Origin: an uncultured Asticcacaulis sp.
GTDB lineage: Bacteria > Pseudomonadota > Alphaproteobacteria > Caulobacterales > Caulobacteraceae
Direction of reading: 5' to 3'
NCBI GenBank assembly: GCA_946480525.1
Contig: CAMLLA010000265.1
Span: 1 to 6,077 of the forward strand
Length of the DNA stretch: 6,077 nt
The notes below the pieces were generated by a model. That model was not told the origin of the DNA. It saw only the letters and a list, made by a program, of their open reading frames with translations, and did no database searches. Shown here piece by piece: positions 1-5,344 of the stretch. Made by a program: the position numbers and the translations under genes. How positions within the stretch are numbered: the stretch's first letter is position 1; each line of letters opens with the position of its first letter.

Positions 1-2
1 GG

Positions 3-656
3 CGCGCCATGGGCTTACGTGGTTACGACACGGCGCTGAAACTGGCCGGTCTGACCTTGGGCGACGCCGTCCTGAAGGATCTGACGACGCCTGAGGTCAA
101 CTGGAACGGCCAACGCCGCGGCGGAACGTGGTCGCAGGCCAGCGAAGACGCGCTGCTGAGCGGTGAGGTCGACGTCATCTACGCCAAGGGCGCGCCGGCC
201 GTCGCCTTGAAGGAAAAGCACGGACTTGAGGTCGTGCTCGATCTCAATACGCTCGAAGATCCGGCTTTGCGCATCAACAATGGTACGCCGCGACCGATCA
301 CCGTCCATCGTCACTTCCTCGACGACAAGCCGGAACTGGTGGCGCTGTACCTTCAGGTGCTCAACTACGCATCCGACTGGGCCAAGGCCAATCCGCACCG
401 CGTCGCCGACATTGTCGCCACGGAGACCAATACGACGGCCGACGCCGTTCGCCAGGGCTATGGCGACAAACTGGCGCGCAGCTTCGATGTCAGCCTGTCG
501 CCAGAGCGCATCGCCGCCTTCCAGGACCAGGCCGACTTCCTGCGCCGCCACAGCTTGATCAGCGCGTCTGTCGATGTCGCGGCGTGGATCGCGCCTGAGC
601 CGCTGAAAGCCGCCCTCGCCGAGCCCCTGTCCCTTCCCACTCTTGAAACCGCGTGA
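3..656 (+). CDS. DszB-like / SsuA-like periplasmic-binding-fold protein, C-terminal part
   Basis: The frame is open to the left edge, so the N-terminus is missing; the ATG at 9 is internal. About 217 residues are visible, against roughly 320-365 for complete relatives. The fold is that of NMT1/SsuA-type sulfonate-binding proteins. The segment SGEVDVIYAKG (about 168-200) matches the usual 'G-x-VDA' lobe. The end, with RQGYG (about 450-464) and VDVAAWIAPEPL (about 570-605), resembles from memory the C-terminus of DszB, the 2'-hydroxybiphenyl-2-sulfinate desulfinase, which ends in a similar W-x-APE-x-L motif. The DszB active-site Cys27 and Arg70 region would lie upstream, so desulfinase cannot be told from ABC-transporter binding protein. 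A signal peptide would favour a transporter role; its absence plus a Cys would favour an enzyme. The stop lies 7 nt before the next gene, so it is the upstream member of the operon. Confidence 0.72.
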   Translation, partial: RAMGLRGYDTALKLAGLTLGDAVLKDLTTPEVNWNGQRRGGTWSQASEDALLSGEVDVIYAKGAPAVALKEKHGLEVVLDLNTLEDPALRINNGTPRPITVHRHFLDDKPELVALYLQVLNYASDWAKANPHRVADIVATETNTTADAVRQGYGDKLARSFDVSLSPERIAAFQDQADFLRRHSLISASVDVAAWIAPEPLKAALAEPLSLPTLETA

Positions 657-658
657 GG
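652..658 (+). promoter_or_regulatory. Ribosome binding site deciding the first LLM start
   Basis: GAGG at 655-658 overlaps the TGA stop of the preceding gene and sits 5 nt before the ATG at 664. This supports ATG 664 over a TTG at 643, which would overlap the upstream gene and add seven residues unlike the family N-terminus. The arrangement suggests translational coupling. Confidence 0.5.
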
Positions 659-663
659 TCCCA

Positions 664-1623
664 ATGACCGAATTTTATTGGCAACTGCCGGCTGCCGGCG
701 ACAACCGCTCAGGCGCCTTCGACCAGTTGAGCCGCAATACACGTCCGACGCCGAACGCGACCATCCGCGACCTGCGCCGCGACCGGTTCAATAATTTCGA
801 CTATTTGAGCCAGGTCGCGCGCGCCGCCGAACTGGCCGGGTTCGACGGCTTGAGCATCCCGGATGACGCTGAGGGTGAGCCGTCGTGGATTGTCGCCGGC
901 GCCATCGCCCGCGAAGTCCGCCGCCCCAGACTGGTGATCGACTTCAGTCCCGGCCTGGGCTCGGCCGTCTATGCCGCCAAGCAGGCCGTGACCTTCCAGC
1001 GCTATAGCAATAATCGTCTGGGCTGGGCCCTGGAAAGCAACCCTGACGGCGCCGCCCGGCGCGCGCTTGGTGATTTCGTTGACGATGCGGATATGTCCGC
1101 GCGTCTCGAAGAATTCCTGACGGTGTCAAAGGGCGTCGCCAGCCAAGCCGATTTCACCTTCAAGGGCCGCTTCTTTGAAGTGCTGAACGGTGGCTTCGGT
1201 GGCCCCCTGAGCGGCCTCGACCTGCCGGAAATCACCCTGTCGGGCACCAGCGACGAGGCGCTCGCCCTGTCGGCCAGGCACGCTGACGTCCACCTCTTCG
1301 CGCTCGGCACGCCCGATCTCGAAGGCCGTGTTGCTGAGCTAAAGGCGCTGGCGGCGGAACAGGGCAGGGTGGTCCGAGTCGCCGTCAAGGCGCGCGTTTT
1401 CACCCATGACGATGCCGCCCGCGCCCGTACCGACGCCGAGCGCGCCGGCTTCGAGGATGATGCGGACACGCTGGCCGGCGACTTTGCCGGCGTCGCATCC
1501 GAACTGGCGCGGCTTGGCGCCGACCGCTTCATCCTCTTCGCCCCGAATAGCCTGGAAACCGCCTACCGTATCGGTGAACGCGTTCTGCCGCTGGTGCGTC
1601 AGGCCGCTCGCGAAGCTGCGTAG
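664..1623 (+). CDS. Divergent luciferase-like (LLM) flavin monooxygenase homologue, short form
   Basis: 319 residues with a luciferase-like TIM-barrel pattern: FYWQLPAAG at the N-terminus (5-12), an AAELAGFDGLSIP helix-strand (54-66), SGTSDEAL (193-200) and a C-terminal ETAYRIGERVLPLVR (298-312). It is clearly paralogous to the next gene, whose matching C-terminus reads EEAYRVGEEVLPLVR. By alignment with E. coli SsuD, the His of LPTHG (His11) is Ala, the Arg226/His228 pair appears as Lys242/Arg244, and about 50 residues between the VFTHDD strand (245-250) and the last helix are absent. In SsuD that stretch carries the mobile loop and Arg297. Flavin-dependent catalysis on its own is therefore doubtful. 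It could be a partner subunit of the next protein, a binding-only protein, or an enzyme of different chemistry. Family membership is confident; substrate is unknown. Confidence 0.85.
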   Translation: MTEFYWQLPAAGDNRSGAFDQLSRNTRPTPNATIRDLRRDRFNNFDYLSQVARAAELAGFDGLSIPDDAEGEPSWIVAGAIAREVRRPRLVIDFSPGLGSAVYAAKQAVTFQRYSNNRLGWALESNPDGAARRALGDFVDDADMSARLEEFLTVSKGVASQADFTFKGRFFEVLNGGFGGPLSGLDLPEITLSGTSDEALALSARHADVHLFALGTPDLEGRVAELKALAAEQGRVVRVAVKARVFTHDDAARARTDAERAGFEDDADTLAGDFAGVASELARLGADRFILFAPNSLETAYRIGERVLPLVRQAAREAA

Positions 1624-1624
1624 A

Positions 1625-1629
1625 AAGGA
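1625..1629 (+). promoter_or_regulatory. Ribosome binding site of the SsuD-like gene
   Basis: AAGGA lies 6 nt upstream of the ATG at 1636, directly after the TAG stop of the preceding gene. It supports the chosen start and co-translation of the two LLM genes. Confidence 0.6.
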
Positions 1630-1635
1630 AACACC

Positions 1636-2793
1636 ATGTCTTCCCAAATCGACTTCTTCTGGCGTCTGCCGACCCACGGCTGCTCGTCCTCCGTCCGCAA
1701 TCCCGACCTGTCACGCGGCGACTGGGTGCCGCTGAAAGAAGGTAACCAGGCGCCTGGCCTCTATGACGGTGTGTCGGACGGCACGACCTATATCGATCAC
1801 GTCGCCCAAATCGCCAAGGCGGCGGAAATCTCGGGTTTTCACGGAGGGTTGATCCCCAGCTTTCCGATGACCGACGATCCGTGGGTGATTTCTTCGCATC
1901 TGGCGCGTGAAACCAAGACCTTCCGTTTCATGATCGCCTTCCAGCCGGGCTTTATCAATCCGGTCGAGACGGCGCGGCTGACAGCATCTCTGCAACGCGC
2001 TACGGGCGGCCGGGCCTTGTTCAACATCATCACCGGCGGCGGCGGTCCTGCGCAACTGTGGTGGGGCGACAGCTTTGCCCATGACGACCGCTATGGCCGC
2101 ACGACGGAATTTTTGGATATTTTGAAAGGTGTCTGGAAGGATGGGCCATTCAGTTACGATGGCCGTTTCTATTCCGTCGAAGGTGGCGCCTTGCCACCTG
2201 CGCTGGCCGCCACCGACCTGCCGGAAATCTACTTCTCGGGCTCGTCGGATGCGGCGCTGGCTTCGGCTTCGAAACATGCCGACTTCTACCTAACCTGGCT
2301 GGAACCGTTCGAGCAATTGAAAGCCAAGTTCGCCGCGGTCAAGGAAAAGACCGATGCGCTCGGCCGCCGCATCAAGTGCTCGATCCGTGTCGACCTGATC
2401 GCCCGCCCGACCGAGGAAGAAGCCTGGGCCGATGCCAAGGCCGGTTTCGAAGCCACGGCGCACAAACGGTCGGACAGCTTCCGCCAGGCGTCGGACTCGG
2501 TCGGCGCCGCCCGCCAGGCCGCTTTCAAGGCGTCCGATGCCAAGCACTATGACGACCTGATCATCGGCCCGAACCTGTGGACCGGCTTCTCGCTGCTGCG
2601 CGGCGGTCCGGCGCTCGGCATCGTAGGGTCGTACGAGCAATGCGCCGAACGCCTCGATGAACTGATCGCCCTTGGCGCCGATGGCTTCATCCTGGCCGGC
2701 ACGCCGCACCTCGAAGAAGCCTACCGCGTCGGCGAAGAAGTCCTGCCGCTCGTCCGTGGCCGCCAGGCCAGCCTGTCCATCGCTGCTGAATAA
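1636..2793 (+). CDS. SsuD-like FMNH2-dependent monooxygenase (LLM family)
   Basis: 385 residues, close to E. coli SsuD (381), the two-component alkanesulfonate monooxygenase that splits R-CH2-SO3 into aldehyde and sulfite with reduced FMN supplied by a separate reductase. Family motifs run in order: FFWRLPTHG (7-15, containing the SsuD His11 equivalent, His14), GRALFNIITGG (125-135), a DDRYGRTTEFLDILKGVW block (150-167), YFSGSSDAAL (199-208), FYLTWLEP (217-224), GPNLWTGFSLLRGG (311-324) and PHLEEAYRVGEEVLPLVR (357-374). Arg251 and Arg322 match SsuD Arg226 and Arg297. However, Cys54, His228 and Tyr331 of SsuD correspond to Thr79, Asp253 and Thr356. The flavin monooxygenase call is firm, but the substrate is probably not a simple alkanesulfonate. 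No flavin reductase gene is visible in the window. The protein is cytoplasmic, with no signal or membrane segments. Confidence 0.9.
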   Translation: MSSQIDFFWRLPTHGCSSSVRNPDLSRGDWVPLKEGNQAPGLYDGVSDGTTYIDHVAQIAKAAEISGFHGGLIPSFPMTDDPWVISSHLARETKTFRFMIAFQPGFINPVETARLTASLQRATGGRALFNIITGGGGPAQLWWGDSFAHDDRYGRTTEFLDILKGVWKDGPFSYDGRFYSVEGGALPPALAATDLPEIYFSGSSDAALASASKHADFYLTWLEPFEQLKAKFAAVKEKTDALGRRIKCSIRVDLIARPTEEEAWADAKAGFEATAHKRSDSFRQASDSVGAARQAAFKASDAKHYDDLIIGPNLWTGFSLLRGGPALGIVGSYEQCAERLDELIALGADGFILAGTPHLEEAYRVGEEVLPLVRGRQASLSIAAE

Positions 2794-2795
2794 CT

Positions 2796-2802
2796 GAAAG
2801 GA
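2796..2802 (+). promoter_or_regulatory. Ribosome binding site of the aldolase-fold gene
   Basis: GAAAGGA ends 7 nt before the ATG at 2810, in the 16-nt gap after the SsuD-like gene. It fixes the start and links the gene to the operon. Confidence 0.6.
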
Positions 2803-2809
2803 TTTTCCC

Positions 2810-3514
2810 ATGACCCAACTGTCTGAAACCGTCCTCGCCTTCATCGAACAGGTCAAGAAGGACGCCGCAACCGCTTTCCGCGGCCTGCGCGACACCCACA
2901 CCATCTCGCCGGCCGGCACGGTCAACTTCGTCGAGCGCGTGCCCGGCGAACAGCTGATCGTCTCCATCGGCTATCCCGGCCCATTCGCGCCGGACGCCGA
3001 ACTGAAACCGGCCGTCTATGATTTCGACGGCAACCTCGTCTACGGCGAAGCGAAGAACGCCGGTGGTGGCGGTCGCTATCTGCCGATCTTCCGCAAGCAC
3101 GACGACATCACGACCGTGAGCCACGTCCATTCGGTCTATCTCGGCGCCTGGTCGCAGGCCCATCGCGCGCTGAAAATCTCCTACGTGCCGGTCCAGCGCT
3201 GGACGCGCATCCGCGAACTGCCGGTCTATATCGACCGCCGCCAAGGCGAGGCCAACTACATCCTGGAGCGCCTGGAAGAGGACAAGAGCCACTTCGCCAT
3301 CCTGGAAGCCAATGGCGGTTCGACCGTCTGGGGCCGCAAGGGCATCCTGTCCCTGGCCAACACCATTGTGAACCTGGAAGAGGGCGCGCGCCTGCAGGCC
3401 ATCGCTGAAACGCTGGGCGGCTCCAGGACCTACGGTCCGGGAGTGCTGGAACAGCAGTGGAAGATGAGCGGGCTGTGGACTGCCGAAGACGAGGTCAATA
3501 TTGCCGCGCAATAG
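2810..3514 (+). CDS. Class II aldolase/adducin-family protein with altered metal site
   Basis: 234 residues, the usual size for the family (FucA, AraD, about 215-230). Visible family landmarks are an N-terminal helix, the GTVNF segment (36-40) equivalent to the G-N-x-S phosphate loop, the strand-helix IFRKHDDITTVSHVHS (93-108) equivalent to the I-Y-x-x-R-P-D-V-x-A-V-V-H-T-H block, and LEANGGSTVWG (165-175) equivalent to the A-N-H-G turn. His105 and His107 are the paired zinc ligands. The third zinc histidine (His155 in FucA) is replaced by Gly169, and the catalytic Glu of the E-x-x-x-H motif (Glu73) falls on a Gly run at 85-88. Retro-aldol chemistry of the standard kind is therefore doubtful; another metal-dependent lyase, epimerase or isomerase, or a metal-binding role, is possible. 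As the last gene of the operon it may process the carbon product of the monooxygenase. The fold is confident, the function open. Confidence 0.83.
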   Translation: MTQLSETVLAFIEQVKKDAATAFRGLRDTHTISPAGTVNFVERVPGEQLIVSIGYPGPFAPDAELKPAVYDFDGNLVYGEAKNAGGGGRYLPIFRKHDDITTVSHVHSVYLGAWSQAHRALKISYVPVQRWTRIRELPVYIDRRQGEANYILERLEEDKSHFAILEANGGSTVWGRKGILSLANTIVNLEEGARLQAIAETLGGSRTYGPGVLEQQWKMSGLWTAEDEVNIAAQ

Positions 3515-3518
3515 AAAT

Positions 3519-3553
3519 TGTGGGACGGCACGTTCCTTGCCGTCCCGCATTTC
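3519..3553 (+). terminator. Operon terminator hairpin
   Basis: Starting 5 nt after the aldolase-fold stop, 3519-3530 pairs with 3538-3549 (core GGGACGGCA / TGCCGTCCC, 12 pairs with one G-T wobble) around a 7-nt loop. The following T-run is short (ATTTCT), so efficiency is uncertain, but position and stem strength mark the operon end. Confidence 0.75.
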
Positions 3554-3902
3554 TGCTTCGGGGAAGAACAGTCAACGGTTACAGAGACGATGCCATTTCC
3601 GGTAATGGTGCAATGCAAACGACATGTCGCGCTTACAAGCCAACCATCTCAGACAGTTGACGAGCATCGTTGACCTCAACACCTAAATAGCCCCCGATAC
3701 TTTCGACCCAGCCGTGCAGCAGCCTCGAATATTGCCGTGTGGGACTATGCGGGCGCCGCCCGTGCTCGGTTACCGGCATTATAGCACTTTCATGCCTTGA
3801 GTAGACGCGGGTTCAGTTGGATTCGATATTATGAAAGAAATATTCTCGGAATCAGGAAATGCCGGGCTTGTAGAGAGCGTTGGGGAAATAAACGCGAGTT
3901 TG

Positions 3903-3916
3903 CCGCAAATTTGCGG
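3903..3916. repeat. 14-bp perfect palindrome, possible operator
   Basis: CCGCAAATTTGCGG is a perfect dyad in AT-rich non-coding DNA. Its symmetry and size suit a dimeric regulator, but no adjacent regulator gene or second copy was found in the window, so the role is only a suggestion. Confidence 0.35.
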
Positions 3917-4011
3917 TTTCACTCCTCGACTTAAATACTGACCTTACTCATGGTGTAAGTTTAAGTTGGCAATTTGGCTGGCGCTATTTGCTGGATATAC
4001 ACTAGACGAAC

Positions 4012-4037
4012 CGAACCTTACACAGGCATTGCGCGTT
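4012..4037 (+). promoter_or_regulatory. Possible EcfG-type general-stress promoter
   Basis: CGAAC (4012-4016) is separated by 17 nt from CGTT (4034-4037). The alphaproteobacterial EcfG consensus is GGAAC, N16-17, CGTT, so there is one mismatch. It points at the small hydrophilic gene at 4194, which would leave an untranslated leader of about 150 nt. Such short patterns can occur by chance. Confidence 0.3.
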
Positions 4038-4182
4038 TGATCATAGTTAATTCATAAAAAAAGAAGGGGCGGATTGTGTGTAATAGTGCATTTTCTGAAA
4101 TCTTATCAATGTAGTTATCCAACTGAGCCGCAATTTGAGACGGCCAGCCGCATATTGCTCCTCCCCATTCCGGGGCATCAAC

Positions 4183-4187
4183 AGGAG
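4183..4187 (+). promoter_or_regulatory. Ribosome binding site deciding the 52-residue gene start
   Basis: AGGAG ends 6 nt before the ATG at 4194. An out-of-frame ATG at 4189 is only 1 nt away from the site, too close for normal initiation, so 4194 is preferred. Confidence 0.6.
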
Positions 4188-4193
4188 CATGAC

Positions 4194-4352
4194 ATGCCAA
4201 CGTCAAAGAAGTCGACGACCAAAGGTAAGCAAGGTGGTTCCAGCGCCCAGCACGCCGAAGCCGGCAAGCAAAGCCACAAGAATTCCGTCTCGAAGTCCGG
4301 GACCAAGGGCGGCGGTTCCGGCCGCAAGGGCTCTGATGACGCCGAGGCGTAA
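4194..4352 (+). CDS. Small Gly/Ser/Lys-rich, probably disordered protein
   Basis: 52 residues, almost without hydrophobic side chains (Val32 is the only aliphatic beyond Ala), with about 10 Gly, 10 Ser and 9 Lys. Segments include TTKGKQGGSS (8-17), QHAEAGKQSHKN (19-30) and TKGGGSGRKG (37-46), with an acidic tail DDAEA. The composition recalls small KGG-type stress proteins (Con-10/YciG-like), but the canonical repeat is not intact, so the family is not assigned. The start is supported by a well-placed AGGAG, and the gene is followed 8 nt after its stop by a strong intrinsic terminator, which argues for a real, independently expressed unit. An upstream in-frame ATG at 4074 would add 40 residues of AT-rich, non-family sequence and is not used. 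Probably cytosolic; possibly nucleic-acid binding or stress related. Confidence 0.65.
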   Translation: MPTSKKSTTKGKQGGSSAQHAEAGKQSHKNSVSKSGTKGGGSGRKGSDDAEA

Positions 4353-4360
4353 GCAAGGTG

Positions 4361-4388
4361 AGGGAGGCTCCTGCCTCCCTTTCTTTTT
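4361..4388 (+). terminator. Intrinsic terminator after the 52-residue gene
   Basis: AGGGAGGC (4361-4368) and GCCTCCCT (4373-4380) form a perfect 8-bp stem with a TCCT loop, followed by TTCTTTTT. This is a textbook Rho-independent terminator. It also argues against translating the region as an extension of the next gene. Confidence 0.88.
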
Positions 4389-4419
4389 GTCTAGTCACTC
4401 GCATATCCGAGCTTTAAAA

Positions 4420-4725
4420 ATGCACGTTGTTGAAATCTTTCTCCCTCTAACGGACAATGAAGGGCAGCCGTTTGCCGGGGCACTGTTTCACCAGGAACGC
4501 GTTACGCTGACCGCCAAATTTGACGGCGTAACCGTCTACAGTCGGTCACCAGCCGCGGGCTTCTGGAAAGACGATCAAACAATCGTCAAGGATGACATCG
4601 TCATTTTCGAAGTTGTTGCCGCGACTATCGACGCGCAATGGTGGGCGTCATATCGAGCCCACCTGGAACTTACGTTCTGCCAGGAGGTAGTCTTGATCAG
4701 GGTGTTTGACGTTAGAGTTATCTGA
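4420..4725 (+). CDS. Conserved protein of unknown function, 101 residues
   Basis: Begins MHVVEIFLPLTDNEGQPF and contains LTAKFDGVTVYSRSPAAGFW (about 29-48), DDIVIFEVVAATIDAQWW (about 57-74) and a C-terminal QEVVLIRVFDV strand. From memory it matches a widespread, uncharacterised proteobacterial family of about 100 residues with the same E-I-F-L-P-L start, T-x-x-F-x-G-V/L-T core and F-E-V plus W-W centre. The pattern suggests a small alpha/beta, ferredoxin-like sandwich, which is inference. There is no signal peptide or membrane segment. The start at 4420 was chosen because the family begins at this Met; only a weak GAG (4409-4411) precedes it. The frame continues upstream, but through the preceding gene and terminator. 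Only 31 nt separate it from that terminator, so expression may depend on read-through or a compact promoter. Confidence 0.75.
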   Translation: MHVVEIFLPLTDNEGQPFAGALFHQERVTLTAKFDGVTVYSRSPAAGFWKDDQTIVKDDIVIFEVVAATIDAQWWASYRAHLELTFCQEVVLIRVFDVRVI

Positions 4726-4729
4726 CAAC

Positions 4730-5092
4730 TCAGCCCGCCTGTGGCACAAGCTCAATCTTGGTCCAGCCCTGCTCGCGCTGGTCAAAGTGTTTGAAGGCAG
4801 CGACGGCGTCTTCAAGATGGCGGTGCTGGGAAAGAATGATCTTAGGGTTTAGCCGCCCGTCAGCAACCCGCCGAACCAGCTTGTAGGAAAGGTGTCCGAT
4901 AACAGATGGCCTTGTCGTCAGTAACGCTGTCGGGCGGCTTGACCAGCGTCGTATCGGCAAACGGCACGCGCACCTTTTCGGCCTGCATGCCATCGAAGGG
5001 ACCGGTCTGCTTCGGCCCGCCGAAAAAGGCCGTGTCGGCTGCCGGGCTTAAACGCAGAGACATCGGCTCCAACCTCTTCAACGATGCCGAGC
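4730..5092 (-). pseudogene. Zinc-dependent alcohol dehydrogenase remnant with internal deletions
   Basis: Three blocks in minus-strand order resemble a formaldehyde/alcohol-dehydrogenase-type medium-chain dehydrogenase. Block 1 (5092-5041) reads LGIVEEVGADVSAFKPG, the strand after the G-H-E motif. Block 2 (about 5045-4905), in a different frame, reads AFFGGPKQTGPFDG, then QAEKVRVPFADTTLVKPPDS and DDKAI. Block 3 (about 4897-4733), in a further frame, reads HLSYKLVRRVADGRL and HFDQREQGWTKIELVP, ending at a proper TGA at 4730-4732. Missing are the N-terminus with the catalytic Cys and GHE, the structural zinc loop between blocks 1 and 2, and the whole Rossmann NAD-binding domain between blocks 2 and 3. 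About 120 of the usual 380-odd residues remain, so it cannot be functional. Its end lies 4 nt from the end of the convergent upstream gene. Confidence 0.85.
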
Positions 5093-5110
5093 GGGAAGCC
5101 GGCAAGGGGA

Positions 5111-5248
5111 CCTGTCTGGATCGTCGCCATGTCGGCCCACGCCCTGGAGAACGATCGTGCGCGCGCCACCGATGCCGGCATGAATGATTTTCTCGCTAAG
5201 CCGTTTACGGCTGTGAATTTGCATCAAAAGCCGGCCTTGGTGGGTTAG
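5111..5248 (+). pseudogene. Response-regulator receiver-domain remnant (C-terminal end)
   Basis: The plus frame reads VWIVAMSAHALENDRARAT, then DAGMNDFLAKPF, then TAVNLHQ, ending at TAG 5246-5248. This is the characteristic end of a REC domain: the strand-4 V-A-M-(S/T)-A signature with its conserved Ser/Thr, the A-G-M-x-D-(Y/F)-L-x-K-P helix-5 approach, and the conserved Lys-Pro. The phosphoacceptor Asp and acidic pocket are absent: upstream in the frame the sequence is antisense to the dehydrogenase remnant and not REC-like. About 45 residues of the usual 120 remain. It probably derives from a hybrid histidine kinase or stand-alone receiver truncated by a rearrangement. Confidence 0.8.
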
Positions 5249-5309
5249 CGTTGGTGCCTGTTGCCCGAACTTGCAAATTTACCAATCGAATTTTTACTTT
5301 TGCTATGAC

Positions 5310-5332
5310 CCTTTCGCCAATGAGGCGAGAGG
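5310..5332 (+). promoter_or_regulatory. Hairpin covering the ribosome binding site of the sensor gene
   Basis: CCTTTCGCC (5310-5318) pairs with GGCGAGAGG (5324-5332), nine pairs with one G-T wobble, around an AATGA loop. The 3' arm contains GAGAGG, the only good Shine-Dalgarno sequence, 12 nt before the ATG at 5345. The stem could limit translation initiation; with no T-run it is not a terminator. Confidence 0.45.
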
Positions 5333-5344
5333 TGTCTCTGAGTG

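Larger units (their letters stand above)
3554..4193. other. Long intergenic stretch, no supportable gene
   Basis: About 640 bp without a credible coding region on either strand. Stops are frequent, and the part after about 3790 is clearly AT-richer than the flanking genes. It contains short inverted repeats (CGGGC-GCC-GCCCG near 3749-3761 and a perfect palindrome at 3903-3916) and a possible stress promoter near 4012. A 36-codon ORF at 3831-3941 has no convincing ribosome binding site. The stretch may be leader and regulatory sequence or an eroded accessory segment. Confidence 0.6.

Noticed and set aside
1..12. Adjacent AscI and NcoI recognition sequences at the window start, as in cloning vectors
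   Set aside because: The reading frame runs through them into a natural-looking protein; such sites are expected by chance in GC-rich coding DNA.
2687..3550. Long minus-strand ORF antisense to the aldolase-fold gene
   Set aside because: A shadow ORF produced by GC-rich third positions; the plus-strand protein has clear family motifs.
3457..3660. Plus-strand ORF of 67 codons overlapping the aldolase-fold gene end
   Set aside because: It spans the operon terminator and is out of frame with a real gene; no domain is recognisable.
3848..3881. Second possible EcfG-like promoter (GGAAA ... CGTT)
   Set aside because: The spacer is 18 nt or longer and the -35 element matches poorly; weaker than the one at 4012.
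3831..3941. Small ORF of 36 codons (MKEIFSESG...)
   Set aside because: No convincing ribosome binding site and no recognisable family; open frames of this length occur by chance.
3554..4193. Possible CRISPR array, tRNA or insertion sequence in the long intergenic region
   Set aside because: No regularly spaced repeats, no cloverleaf-like arms with conserved T-loop sequence, and no terminal inverted repeats or transposase fragments were seen.
4018..4404. Minus-strand ORF of 128 codons across the intergenic region and small gene
   Set aside because: It is antisense to a better-supported gene and terminator, starts with shadow-like Arg-rich sequence, and has no recognisable domain.
4135..4419. 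Upstream extension of the 101-residue gene, in the same open frame
   Set aside because: It overlaps the 52-residue gene in another frame and passes through a strong terminator; the residues are low-complexity shadow sequence, and the family begins at 4420.
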